Shown here: positions 1 to 7,863 of the stretch, one piece after another
How positions within the stretch are numbered: position 1 is the stretch's first letter
Layout: the number at the start of each line of letters is the position of its first letter
Source: an uncultured Parabacteroides sp.
GTDB lineage: Bacteria > Bacteroidota > Bacteroidia > Bacteroidales > Tannerellaceae
DNA: 17,274 bases
Reading direction: 5' to 3'
Assembly: GCA_900547435.1 (NCBI GenBank)
Contig: URGO01000056.1
Coordinates: forward strand, 1 to 17,274
Made by a program: the position numbers and the translations under genes
Notes under the pieces: model-generated
The model's database searches: none
What the model was told of the DNA's origin: nothing
Seen by the model: the letters and a program-made list of their open reading frames with translations, nothing else

Positions 1-621
1 TTATGTTTTATAAGCTTTACGACCTAACATTATATTACGTGTATACACGATGAAGCCCGTCGACTGGCTCAGTATCAGAATCGGGTCCAGCCGGATAATC
101 GCGTAGGTAAGTATCATCAGCGAACCAATCAGGCTCTGAATCCAAAATCCGACCGGAAGCACGGATTCGCCTACCTTGCGGGAATAATACCATTGATAGA
201 CGAAGCGCAGGGTGAATATCACCTGCCCTACCGAACCGAAAGCAATCAGCCAGACCGGTATATCCTCATCTTTGAAAAACGAATCGACAAATGCGGAGAA
301 ATCATTCAAGACAAACAGGGCTGCGACTATGGGAGTCAACCCTAAAACCACCCGCAACAACGTCGGGATGCGATGCCACATTCCTTTATCGTTCAGGTTC
401 CAAATGTAGATATAGAACGAGATGAACTGCCCCAAGATAATCGAGAAGTCGTTTCTTAACCAGCCATACACGCAAAGCAAATAAGCCCCAATCAGGCTAA
501 AGAGCCAATAGAGTACCGGAGATACAACCCTCTTCTGCTTCTCCGAGAGTATCCATTGGACCAGCATACGTGCCGAGAAGAATACTTGCGCGATAAGTCC
601 GATGATATAAACGCCTATCAT
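1..621 (-). CDS. Tandem LABN-domain membrane protein (lipid-A-disaccharide synthase N-terminal domain family)
   Basis: A 206-residue integral membrane protein built from two copies of the small LABN domain, about residues 5-75 and 122-200. Each copy has the same pattern: a GQV/AQV-x-F-x(2)-R-x(3)-QW motif, then a hydrophobic Gly/Ser-rich helix ('SLIG'), then a third helix ending near 'Y-x-x-N'. About six membrane segments are expected. In other bacteria the domain is fused to LpxB or stands alone beside glycosyltransferases, so the name does not imply LpxB activity, and no catalytic LpxB domain is present. It is last in a five-gene minus-strand unit, and its ATG overlaps the stop of the preceding GT2 gene by four bases (ATGA), which suggests translational coupling. 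My inference is a role in membrane transfer or flipping of a polyprenyl-phosphate sugar for the ArnT-like enzyme upstream. The family call is firm; the role is a guess. Confidence 0.85.
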   Translation of the reverse strand: MIGVYIIGLIAQVFFSARMLVQWILSEKQKRVVSPVLYWLFSLIGAYLLCVYGWLRNDFSIILGQFISFYIYIWNLNDKGMWHRIPTLLRVVLGLTPIVAALFVLNDFSAFVDSFFKDEDIPVWLIAFGSVGQVIFTLRFVYQWYYSRKVGESVLPVGFWIQSLIGSLMILTYAIIRLDPILILSQSTGFIVYTRNIMLGRKAYKT

Positions 622-1349
622 AGATTCGTGCCGTCAATTCGATAATTGATATAGCGCTTGCGCATCCACCGATAAGCAAAGCAGTCCACAAACGGAGATA
701 CCAGCCTGTTCCACAAATGATATTTCGACACACCCGCCACACGGGGGAAGTGACGCACCGGAATCTCCTTCATCTTTCCTCCCACCAGGTCAATCAATGC
801 GGGCAGGAAGCGATGCATTCCGGTAAAAAAGGGAATCCGCTTGGCATAATCGGTATGCATAATCTTCAGCGGACAACCGGTATCGGTGGCTTTGTCGTGC
901 GTCATCCTACGCCGGAAACCATTGGCTATCTTCGATTGCAGATTCTTGAAAAAAGAATCCTTGCGGTTGGCGCGGATGCCCATCACCAATTCATAGTCTT
1001 TTGTGTAAGGAAGCAACAGGTTGAAATCCTCCGGGGCAGTTTGCAGGTCGGCATCAATATATCCGACCAACGGAGAGCAGGCTACGTCAATACCCGCCTT
1101 CATGGCAGCACTCAGTCCGCCATTCTTGGCCAAATTGCAATAGAAGAAATCCGGCCTGCGCCCGCAAATATCCTTCATCATCGAAAGGCTATTATCTTTC
1201 GAACCATCATTGATAAAGAGGACACACGCCGGCACCAATGCCTGCTTCAGATAAGCCGAGAGGCGCTCCTCCAAGGCGGCCATATTATCCTCCTCATTAT
1301 ATATCGGGACGATAATCGTCAATGTATATTCATTCGTCTTGTTCATCAC
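618..1349 (-). CDS. Glycosyltransferase family 2 (undecaprenyl-phosphate sugar transferase-like)
   Basis: A 243-residue GT-A fold transferase. Visible motifs are VPIYNEEDN (residues 14-22), the nucleotide-binding NDGS (47-50), the metal-binding D99-A-D101 followed by LQ, and a later TDTGCPLK acceptor-side motif. These match the family that loads a sugar from a nucleotide donor onto polyprenyl phosphate (ArnC/DPM1 type). Unlike ArnC it has no C-terminal pair of membrane helices, so it should be cytoplasmic and membrane-associated at most. The start is either GTG at 1349 or the adjacent ATG at 1346; the upstream stop and these starts read TAGTGATG, so translation is probably coupled to the ArnT-like gene. 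The neighbours suggest it makes the lipid-linked sugar used by that enzyme. The sugar cannot be told from sequence alone. Confidence 0.88.
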   Translation of the reverse strand: MMNKTNEYTLTIIVPIYNEEDNMAALEERLSAYLKQALVPACVLFINDGSKDNSLSMMKDICGRRPDFFYCNLAKNGGLSAAMKAGIDVACSPLVGYIDADLQTAPEDFNLLLPYTKDYELVMGIRANRKDSFFKNLQSKIANGFRRRMTHDKATDTGCPLKIMHTDYAKRIPFFTGMHRFLPALIDLVGGKMKEIPVRHFPRVAGVSKYHLWNRLVSPFVDCFAYRWMRKRYINYRIDGTNL

Positions 1350-2992
1350 TATTTCTCACGAATCACAGTTACATAATTAATGAAATCTTTCGTATAACGC
1401 CGATGACCTTCCGGCCAGGGATTATCGTCATAACGACCAATCGGCGTCAACTCCACTTTATCCGACCAATATTCCGGCAATACCTCTTCGGCTTTCTCTT
1501 TCGAAACCAACGCGAAGGGCAAAGCTTTCCGGACCTGCAACGTGTCGGACAAATCTATTGCCAATATCTTCCTATAAGCCGCATAGACCAGCTCTATGCG
1601 GAGCGACTCTTCCGAATCCCGGTAAAAAGGCAAAGACTCCAAGGCCTCTATCTTTCGGGTCTGGCTAATGCTGTTCCGCTCGGTATTGGTGACGAAACTC
1701 CCGATATAAGGCATCAGGAATAGCTCTGCCACCATCATCAGCCCCACAACGCCCAGCAAGAATGAATAAGGGCGTACCTTCCGCCAAGCATAATACAACC
1801 CGAACCCTATCCCCAAGCAAAGGAGTGACAAGAACAGATAAGCCACCAATCCCATGTGCATCTCGCTATACATATATTTATAAAGCAAGAAAGGCAAAGC
1901 ACACGTCACAAGCATAATCAGCCCGGCATTCATCCGATACAATATACGTCCCCAACGATCGTCTGCCTTCATCTGCTCTATCCAATACACAAACAAATGT
2001 GCTCCGGTCAGTACGGCAGGAATCACAATAGGCAACAGATAACGGCTTTTTTTCTCCGGAACAAGCGAAAGGAAAAACAGGACCAGCAACATCCAAACCA
2101 ACGTGAAATAATAGGGCTTAGGGTTGGCCAATCTCTTCTTCCAGACAGGGACAAGCAATGCCGTAAGCGTCAACAACGACCAGACACCGGTCTCCAGGAA
2201 GAACTTCCAATAATACCACCACGGACGGACGTTATAATTTATCCATGAGCCGGATTCTTTCTTCAAGACATACTCCATCATTTCCGGATGGCTTACATAA
2301 ATATAAAGGTACCACCAACTACTGATAAGGAGCGTCAGGAATAACATCCATAGGCATCCTTTCCATTTCCCCGTCAGGTTTATCTTATAAAAAACAGCAT
2401 ACGCACAAAGGAACGGAAGCAGGAGCGCATAAAAAGAAACCGGTCCTTTCCCCAGGAAAGACAATCCCAGCATCAATCCGGCCATCGTAAACCAACGCCA
2501 ATGGCACGTCGTAGCCTGCAAAGCTTGGAACAGATAATAAATCGCCACGACCATAAACGCATGGCAATAAATATCCCACGATGCCGTTCGTCCCATCAAG
2601 ACTATGCTATAAGAGGTACACAACAAAAGCACCGCAATAAAAGCATATAGCCTGTCGCGTGTAAGCCGGAACGCCAACAAATAGAGAAACACCGCCAGCA
2701 ACACACCGGCCATACCTGTCACGGCCCGTTGCAATCCTATATTGTCCGGCGATATAAACTCAATCCCGGCAGCTATCCATGTAGGCAACGGAGGTTTCTC
2801 TAAACGTAATTCCCCGTTCATCGTAGGGGTCAGCCAATTCCCGTCATACACCATCTCGCGAGCCGTAATCAGATTACGTGACTCCATAATATCTACAAAG
2901 ATGGCTTCATTATTGACAAAGAAAGCACAACAAAACACAACGACCAAGAGCAGCCATTGCCTAACAGGATTTCTTTCTGCCTGATTGATCAT
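1349..2992 (-). CDS. ArnT-like lipid-linked-sugar glycosyltransferase (GT39/GT83 type)
   Basis: A 547-residue polytopic membrane enzyme. The N-terminus has one hydrophobic helix (residues 12-27), then an extracytoplasmic loop with 'DIMESR' followed by 'LEKPPLPTW'. This corresponds to the acidic DE...R and EKP motifs of the ArnT/protein mannosyltransferase superfamily. About ten further hydrophobic segments follow, and the last 100 or so residues form a soluble C-terminal domain, as in ArnT. The family takes a sugar from polyprenyl phosphate on the periplasmic side and transfers it to lipid A, another glycan or protein. The genomic link to two GT2 enzymes and a LABN membrane protein supports that reading. 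Acceptor and donor are unknown; aminoarabinose is not implied, since no arn synthesis genes are present. It lies 22 bases downstream of the DUF1080 gene. Confidence 0.88.
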   Translation of the reverse strand: MINQAERNPVRQWLLLVVVFCCAFFVNNEAIFVDIMESRNLITAREMVYDGNWLTPTMNGELRLEKPPLPTWIAAGIEFISPDNIGLQRAVTGMAGVLLAVFLYLLAFRLTRDRLYAFIAVLLLCTSYSIVLMGRTASWDIYCHAFMVVAIYYLFQALQATTCHWRWFTMAGLMLGLSFLGKGPVSFYALLLPFLCAYAVFYKINLTGKWKGCLWMLFLTLLISSWWYLYIYVSHPEMMEYVLKKESGSWINYNVRPWWYYWKFFLETGVWSLLTLTALLVPVWKKRLANPKPYYFTLVWMLLVLFFLSLVPEKKSRYLLPIVIPAVLTGAHLFVYWIEQMKADDRWGRILYRMNAGLIMLVTCALPFLLYKYMYSEMHMGLVAYLFLSLLCLGIGFGLYYAWRKVRPYSFLLGVVGLMMVAELFLMPYIGSFVTNTERNSISQTRKIEALESLPFYRDSEESLRIELVYAAYRKILAIDLSDTLQVRKALPFALVSKEKAEEVLPEYWSDKVELTPIGRYDDNPWPEGHRRYTKDFINYVTVIREK

Positions 2993-3014
2993 CTTCTTTT
3001 TATCATCGTCTCAT

Positions 3015-3824
3015 TCATTTCAGCTCTCTGATCTTGATATTACAGAAAGCCACCTCATTCCCATGGTCTTGCAATAAAATATGTCCTTGGGGAGCTTCTC
3101 CGAAACGGCCATTTGCATTATATTCGGGAGCAGCATATTTACTACCCTTCACCAACTCACGATAAGCCTCGCTACAACGCTCATATTCCAATACTTTCAC
3201 GCCATTCAGCCAATGCTCCACATGATTGTTCGGAAAGACCTTCACAACCGCCGTGTTCCATTCGCCTACCCCGTTGAACTTTACATTCTCACTCTTAATC
3301 AAATCATACAAACTACCCAATGTGCGACTTCCGGGGAAAGTCGTATATAACTTGGCATCCGGATGAACGGCATCATCCAAAATCTGAAATTCCAAACCAT
3401 ACGCCGATCCTTTTTGCTTTTCACCTTCCGTTACAAAATACTTGATGCCACTATTCGCTCCGGTTGTAATCTTAAAATCCACACTCAGTTCGAATGCTGA
3501 ATATTGTCCGTCCGTCACGATATCCCCGCCATTGGTCGACTCGCCTCCATCCGAGGCTTCCACTACCAGCATACCATCTGCTATGTGCCAGCCTTTCGTC
3601 GGGAAAGCATCCAAATGCGCCCCACGCCAGCCCTGAGTCGTCTTACCATCAAACAACAATTTCCAGCCATCAGCCTTCTCCTGCTCGGTCAATTGATTCC
3701 GGACAACCGTTTGCACTTCTTCTTGCTGAACTTCAGCTACTTCTTTATTCGCATTCTTATTACCTGAGCACCCGAACAACAAAGCCGTTGCAGATACCAG
3801 TACACACATCACTTTTGCATTCAT
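3015..3824 (-). CDS. DUF1080 lipoprotein (3-keto-disaccharide hydrolase family)
   Basis: A 269-residue predicted lipoprotein. Residues 1-18 form a signal peptide ending in LLFG with the lipobox cysteine at residue 19, followed by a linker rich in Glu, Gln and Asn. The DUF1080 domain fills about residues 50-268, beginning at 'GWKLLFDGK' and containing 'FELSVDFK', 'NSGIKYFV' and the closing 'GHILLQDHG' strand. This domain has a concanavalin-like beta-sandwich fold, and the Pfam family is now named 3-keto-disaccharide hydrolase. Bacteroidales carry many copies, usually in carbohydrate loci. Here it sits between two glycosyltransferase genes with gaps of 12 and 22 bases, so it is probably co-transcribed. 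Substrate is unknown; it may trim or bind the envelope glycan built by its neighbours, but that is inference. Confidence 0.88.
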   Translation of the reverse strand: MNAKVMCVLVSATALLFGCSGNKNANKEVAEVQQEEVQTVVRNQLTEQEKADGWKLLFDGKTTQGWRGAHLDAFPTKGWHIADGMLVVEASDGGESTNGGDIVTDGQYSAFELSVDFKITTGANSGIKYFVTEGEKQKGSAYGLEFQILDDAVHPDAKLYTTFPGSRTLGSLYDLIKSENVKFNGVGEWNTAVVKVFPNNHVEHWLNGVKVLEYERCSEAYRELVKGSKYAAPEYNANGRFGEAPQGHILLQDHGNEVAFCNIKIRELK

Positions 3825-3836
3825 CGTATTTATATA

Positions 3837-4571
3837 TTATTTCTTTGGATATTTCCGCCATAAACTCCACCATTTCAATTGCAAAACGCCAAACAGGGCT
3901 TCACCAAAGATAGATGAGTTCATTTTTGAAGTTCCTAATACGCGATTGATAAAGATAATCGGCACCTCAATGAGTTTGAATCCGCATTTATAAGCGGTAA
4001 ATTTCATTTCTATCTGAAATGCATATCCTTTGAAATGGATGTGGTCCAGGTCTATCGTCTCAAGCACATGCCGACGATAGCACTTAAACCCGGCCGTTGT
4101 GTCATGTATCTGCATACCCGTTACAAAACGGACATAGACAGATGCGAAATAGGACATCAGCACCCGTCCTAAAGGCCAGTTCACCACATTCACGCCATTG
4201 CAATAACGTGAACCAATCGCCACATCGCCCCCTTGTTCGGTACAAGCGGCATATAGGCGAGGCAGGTCTTTCGGATTATGGCTGAAATCAGCATCCATCT
4301 CGAAAATAAAATCATACTTGTGCTCGATTGCCCACTTGAATCCGCAGATATAAGCCGTACCTAAGCCCTGCTTGCCGGATCGTTCCACCAAGAACAAGCG
4401 TTCCGGAAATTCTTGTTGCAATCGCTTCACAATAGCAGCCGTTCCATCCGGAGAACCATCATCTATAATCAACACATGAAACTCTTTCTCCAGATTAAAA
4501 ACCGCCCGAATGATATTTTCAATATTCTCTTTCTCGTTGTAAGTCGGTATTATAACTATGCTATCTGACAT
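3837..4571 (-). CDS. Polyprenol monophosphomannose synthase-like glycosyltransferase (GT2, DPM1 type)
   Basis: A 244-residue cytoplasmic GT2 enzyme with all landmarks of dolichol/polyprenol-phosphate mannose synthase: IPTYNEKEN (residues 8-16), DDGSPDGT (37-44), MDADFSHNP (92-100, with D93 and D95 as the metal and nucleotide ligands), GSRYCNG, and TTAGFKCYRR. It lacks the C-terminal GtrA-like membrane domain of some homologues, which is typical for Bacteroidota. It probably transfers a hexose from GDP- or UDP-sugar to polyprenyl phosphate. It is the promoter-proximal gene of the five-gene minus-strand unit, with an exact Bacteroidota -7 element at 4604-4611, about 33 bases before its ATG. It resembles the second GT2 of the unit only in general fold, so the two may use different sugars. 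Confidence 0.9.
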   Translation of the reverse strand: MSDSIVIIPTYNEKENIENIIRAVFNLEKEFHVLIIDDGSPDGTAAIVKRLQQEFPERLFLVERSGKQGLGTAYICGFKWAIEHKYDFIFEMDADFSHNPKDLPRLYAACTEQGGDVAIGSRYCNGVNVVNWPLGRVLMSYFASVYVRFVTGMQIHDTTAGFKCYRRHVLETIDLDHIHFKGYAFQIEMKFTAYKCGFKLIEVPIIFINRVLGTSKMNSSIFGEALFGVLQLKWWSLWRKYPKK

Positions 4572-4603
4572 ATCTCTTATCCCAATGCATTAGAAACTGG
4601 TTA

Positions 4604-4611
4604 CAAAAGTA
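4604..4611 (-). promoter_or_regulatory. Bacteroidota -7 promoter element for the five-gene glycan unit
   Basis: Read on the minus strand this is TACTTTTG, an exact TAnnTTTG match. It implies a transcript start near 4596 and a leader of roughly 25 bases before the ATG at 4571. I do not see a good -33 TTG at the usual distance. No Shine-Dalgarno sequence precedes the start, as is normal in the phylum. Confidence 0.55.
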
Positions 4612-4712
4612 ATGCAAATGCCCTAAAAATGCGCATATTTTGCACTAAATTTGCCTAATGGGTCCTATTTACGCCATTTTTTTAGAGATAAAGACGATGG
4701 TTCCAAAAATTC

Positions 4713-4800
4713 ATGCCTATGTTCGTTTCCGTTTATGCCTATGTTTGCCGGCGTTTATGCCTACCTTTTCCGTCAAAGATGCCTACCTTTTTCAGCATAG
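4713..4800 (+). repeat. Four tandem 22-bp units with conserved ATGCCTA core
   Basis: Units begin at 4713, 4735, 4757 and 4779, exactly 22 bases apart. All four start with ATGCCTA. Units 1 and 2 continue TGTT and end CGTTT; units 3 and 4 continue CCTTTT and end less alike. The array therefore falls into two pairs. A 22-bp step is close to two turns of B-DNA, so the cores lie on one face of the helix. The array ends about 95 bases before the valS -7 element and about 100 bases upstream of the opposing promoter. Function is unknown; a multi-site operator and simple tandem duplication are both possible. Confidence 0.85.
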
Positions 4801-4894
4801 GTTTTACCTTATTTTTCCACCTTAAATTTATTTATGTCCCCGATATTTTTTGATACAATGTTCGGAAGAAAGAAAAGATATAAATAAAAAATTG

Positions 4895-4902
4895 TAATTT
4901 TG
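4895..4902 (+). promoter_or_regulatory. Bacteroidota -7 promoter element for valS
   Basis: The sequence TAATTTTG matches TAnnTTTG exactly. A start about seven bases downstream gives a leader of about 33 bases before the valS ATG at 4942. A matching -33 element is not evident. No T-box-like or other structured leader fits in so short a leader, so classical tRNA-sensing control of valS is unlikely from this promoter. Confidence 0.55.
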
Positions 4903-4941
4903 CCACTTCGTAGAGATTAATGAATAAACAATATAATAAAA

Positions 4942-7569
4942 ATGGAATTAGCGAGTAAGTATAATCCCGCAGATGTGGAAGGGAAATGGTACCAGTATTG
5001 GCTGGACAATAAGCTTTTCAGTTCGAAACCTGATGGACGTGAGCCGTATACCATCGTCATCCCGCCGCCTAACGTGACGGGCGTGCTCCACATGGGACAC
5101 ATGCTGAACAATACGATTCAAGACATCCTCGTGCGTCGTGCCCGTATGCAAGGCAAGAACGCGTGCTGGGTGCCGGGTACAGACCATGCCTCGATTGCCA
5201 CCGAAGCGAAGGTGGTGAATAAGTTAGCGCAAGAGGGCATCAAGAAAACCGACCTCACGCGCGAAGAGTTCCTCAAACATGCGTGGGCATGGACGGACGA
5301 ACACGGAGGTATCATCCTGAAGCAGCTCCGCCGCTTGGGTGCGTCGTGCGATTGGGACCGGACGGCCTTCACAATGGACGAGACGCGTAGCAAGAGCGTC
5401 ATCCGTGTGTTTGTAGACCTTTATAATAAAGGGTTGATATATCGTGGCGTACGCATGGTGAACTGGGATCCGAAAGCCCTTACGGCTCTCTCCGATGAAG
5501 AGGTTATTTATAAGGAAGAACATAGTAAGCTTTACTATTTAAAATATAAAGTAGCCGGAGACCCTGATGGACGATATGCCGTTGTAGCCACGACCCGTCC
5601 GGAGACGATTATGGGCGATACGGCGATGTGTATCAATCCGAACGACCCGAAGAACCAGTGGCTGAAGGGCAAACAGGTGATTGTGCCACTCGTGAACCGC
5701 GTCATTCCGGTGATTGAAGATGAGTATGTAGATATCGAATTTGGTACGGGTTGTTTGAAGGTGACGCCTGCGCACGATGTGAACGACTATATGCTGGGCG
5801 AAAAGCATAACCTACAGAGCATCGATATCTTTAATGATAATGGTACGCTGAGCGAGGCGGCCGGTCTTTATGTCGGCATGGACCGCTTCGATGTCCGCAA
5901 GCAAATCGAGCAGGATTTGGCGGATGCGGATTTGCTGGAAAAGGTAGAGGCTTATACCAACAAGGTAGGTTTCTCGGAGCGTACGAATGTGCCCATCGAA
6001 CCGAAGCTCTCGATGCAATGGTTCCTCAAGATGCAGCACTTTGCCGACATGGCGTTGCCTCCGGTGATGAACGATGAATTGAAATTCTTCCCGCCGAAGT
6101 ATAAGAATACGTACCGCAATTGGTTGGAAAACATCAAGGATTGGTGCATTAGCCGCCAGCTTTGGTGGGGACACCGCATTCCGGCTTATTACTTGCCCCA
6201 AGGCGGATATGTGGTAGCCGAGACACCAGAAGAGGCCGTGAAGTTAGCACAAGAGAAGACGGGGAATACGAACCTGACCCTTGCCGACCTCCGTCAGGAT
6301 GAGGATTGCCTCGATACCTGGTTCTCTTCTTGGTTATGGCCGATTTCGCTCTTCAACGGTATTCTTGATCCGGACAACGAAGAGATTAAGTATTACTATC
6401 CGACGAGTGACCTTGTGACCGGTCCGGATAGCATCTTCTTCTGGGTAGCCCGTATGATTATGGCGGGTTATGAATATAAGCAGGATATGCCATTCCGCAA
6501 TGTGTACTTTACGGGAATTGTCCGAGATAAGATTGGGCGGAAGATGTCGAAGTCGCTGGGTAATTCGCCCGACCCGCTGGAATTAATCGACAAGTTCGGG
6601 GCAGATGGTGTGCGTATGGGCATGATGCTCTCGGCTCCTGCCGGAAATGACATCCTCTTCGATGAGGCACTCTGCGAGCAAGGACGGAACTTCAACAACA
6701 AGATATGGAATGCTTTCCGCCTCGTGAAGGGTTGGAACGTAGCTGATAGCGAACAACCGGAATACGCGAAACTGGCCACAGAGTGGTTCGAAGCGATGTT
6801 GGCCAAGACGCAGGCCGAAGTGGACGACCTCTTCTCGAAATATCGTCTAAGCGAAGCCCTCATGGTAGTTTATAAACTCTTCTGGGATGAATTCTCAAGC
6901 TGGTATTTGGAGATGGTAAAACCTGCCTACGGTCAGCCGATTGATAAGGCAACGTATGAGAAGACATTGGCCTTCTTCGACACCTTATTGAAACTTCTGC
7001 ATCCTTTCATGCCGTTCATCACCGAAGAGCTTTGGCAACATATCTACGAACGTAAGGAAGGCGAAAGCATCATGGTACAGACGTTGACGACACCGAACGC
7101 ATTCGATGAAACCCTTATCGCCCAATTCGAAGCCGCAAAAGAGGTCATCAGCGGTATTCGCACCATCCGTCTCCAGAAGAACATCGCGCAGAAGGAAGCA
7201 TTGACGCTGGAAATAGTCGGGATGAATCCGTTGGTGAAGTTCGACCCGATCGTGGCAAAGCTCTGCAACCTTTCGTCCATCTCGGTGGTAGAAACGAAGG
7301 CTGAAGGTGCCGCTTCCTTCCTGGTAGGCACGACCGAATATGCTGTTCCGCTGGGCAATCTGATCAATGTAGAAGAGGAATTGAAGAAACTCGAAGCCGA
7401 CCTGAAATACCAAGAAGGCTTCCTGCAAAGCGTCCTCAAGAAGCTCAGCAACGAGAAGTTCGTTAGCAAAGCCCCAGCCAACGTCATCGAAATGGAGCGC
7501 AAGAAGCAATCTGATGCCGAGACGAAAATCGCCGCGCTGAAGGAAAGCATCGCCGCTCTAAAAAAATAA
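4942..7569 (+). CDS. valS: Valine--tRNA ligase
   Basis: An 875-residue class I aminoacyl-tRNA synthetase that charges tRNA-Val in the cytoplasm. The ATP-binding signature HMGH lies at residues 50-53 inside PPPNVTGVLHMGH, and the second signature KMSKS at 534-538. Between them is the CP1 editing domain (about 190-350, with VATTRPETIMGD and GTGCLKVTPAHD), which removes mischarged threonine. The catalytic core resumes with WCISRQLWWGHRIP, followed by the anticodon-binding helical domain and a C-terminal coiled coil (about 805-875) typical of bacterial ValRS. Length is close to the Bacteroidota and Bacillus norm and shorter than the roughly 950 residues of E. coli. The ATG at 4942 is preceded by an A-rich stretch without a Shine-Dalgarno sequence. 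It appears to be monocistronic and complete. Confidence 0.98.
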   Translation: MELASKYNPADVEGKWYQYWLDNKLFSSKPDGREPYTIVIPPPNVTGVLHMGHMLNNTIQDILVRRARMQGKNACWVPGTDHASIATEAKVVNKLAQEGIKKTDLTREEFLKHAWAWTDEHGGIILKQLRRLGASCDWDRTAFTMDETRSKSVIRVFVDLYNKGLIYRGVRMVNWDPKALTALSDEEVIYKEEHSKLYYLKYKVAGDPDGRYAVVATTRPETIMGDTAMCINPNDPKNQWLKGKQVIVPLVNRVIPVIEDEYVDIEFGTGCLKVTPAHDVNDYMLGEKHNLQSIDIFNDNGTLSEAAGLYVGMDRFDVRKQIEQDLADADLLEKVEAYTNKVGFSERTNVPIEPKLSMQWFLKMQHFADMALPPVMNDELKFFPPKYKNTYRNWLENIKDWCISRQLWWGHRIPAYYLPQGGYVVAETPEEAVKLAQEKTGNTNLTLADLRQDEDCLDTWFSSWLWPISLFNGILDPDNEEIKYYYPTSDLVTGPDSIFFWVARMIMAGYEYKQDMPFRNVYFTGIVRDKIGRKMSKSLGNSPDPLELIDKFGADGVRMGMMLSAPAGNDILFDEALCEQGRNFNNKIWNAFRLVKGWNVADSEQPEYAKLATEWFEAMLAKTQAEVDDLFSKYRLSEALMVVYKLFWDEFSSWYLEMVKPAYGQPIDKATYEKTLAFFDTLLKLLHPFMPFITEELWQHIYERKEGESIMVQTLTTPNAFDETLIAQFEAAKEVISGIRTIRLQKNIAQKEALTLEIVGMNPLVKFDPIVAKLCNLSSISVVETKAEGAASFLVGTTEYAVPLGNLINVEEELKKLEADLKYQEGFLQSVLKKLSNEKFVSKAPANVIEMERKKQSDAETKIAALKESIAALKK

Positions 7570-7580
7570 GGTTATCCTAT

Positions 7581-7683
7581 AATCAAGTAGGAGGTAAATA
7601 CTAATATCATAGGTATTTATCTCCTACTTTTGTATTTACCGCCTCTCACACCACCGTACATGCAATTCCGCATACAACATTTC
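7581..7683 (-). mobile_element. Probable degraded group II intron 3' end (domains V and VI)
   Basis: Read on the minus strand, 7683-7650 resembles intron domain V: a GTATGC/GCATGTAC hairpin closed by ACGGTGGT. This is followed by TGTGAGAGG and a domain VI-like stem ending CCTCCTACTTGATT at 7581, the form typical of bacterial intron 3' ends. The expected 5' arm of domain V (ACCGCC-like) is here AATGTT, so several C-G pairs have become wobbles or mismatches. No intron-encoded reverse transcriptase and no domains I-IV are recognisable upstream on that strand; the next gene begins at 7864. I read it as a dead relic inserted behind valS. The call rests on remembered motif similarity and not on a covariance search. 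Confidence 0.5.
7585..7629. terminator. Long hairpin, probable valS terminator (overlaps the intron relic)
   Basis: A 17-base arm (7585-7601) pairs with 7613-7629 with one G-T wobble across an 11-base loop, and TT plus G follow on the plus strand. The hairpin lies 16 bases after the valS stop, so it can act as an intrinsic terminator. A third copy of the arm, gtatttacc at 7632-7640, can pair with the same left arm, giving an alternative fold. The hairpin coincides with the domain VI-like part of the intron relic, so it may have originated with that element. Confidence 0.65.
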
Positions 7684-7833
7684 TATTTGAATTACTTGTG
7701 AAACCATTCCCCCCAACAGTTGACCAAGGCTATGAACACACCATGACTGCTTATTTCCAATACAAGAGATAGATTCTGTAAAAATGGTATGATTTGCCGA
7801 TATATAGTTACAGCATTCTTTCTTATCCTCATG
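7684..7833. other. Intergenic stretch with no recognised gene
   Basis: Between the intron relic and the next promoter there is AT-rich sequence. Minus-strand open frames run across it but have no recognisable intron reverse-transcriptase ending. I see no structure that I can name. Confidence 0.5.
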
Positions 7834-7841
7834 TAATTTTG
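7834..7841 (+). promoter_or_regulatory. Bacteroidota -7 promoter element for the CMD/flavodoxin pair
   Basis: TAATTTTG is an exact TAnnTTTG match 22 bases upstream of the ATG at 7864, giving a leader of roughly 15 bases. The -33 element is not clear. An A-rich stretch without a Shine-Dalgarno sequence precedes the start codon. Confidence 0.5.
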
Positions 7842-7863
7842 CATCAGATAAAAATAGAATACA

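Larger units (their letters stand above)
4572..4941. other. Divergent intergenic region between the glycan unit and valS
   Basis: These 370 bases separate the minus-strand glycosyltransferase unit from valS. They contain a -7 element for each side (4604-4611 on minus, 4895-4902 on plus) and an array of four 22-bp tandem units at 4713-4800. The rest is AT-rich. I see no coding stretch, tRNA or clear terminator here. Confidence 0.8.

Noticed and set aside
4713..4800. CRISPR array
   Set aside because: Units are directly adjacent at 22-base steps with only a seven-base invariant core. There are no distinct spacers and no cas genes nearby.
4620..4941. tRNA-sensing leader (T-box type) for valS
   Set aside because: The promoter at 4895-4902 leaves a leader of only about 33 bases, no T-box core sequence is visible, and the 22-bp repeats do not form such a structure.
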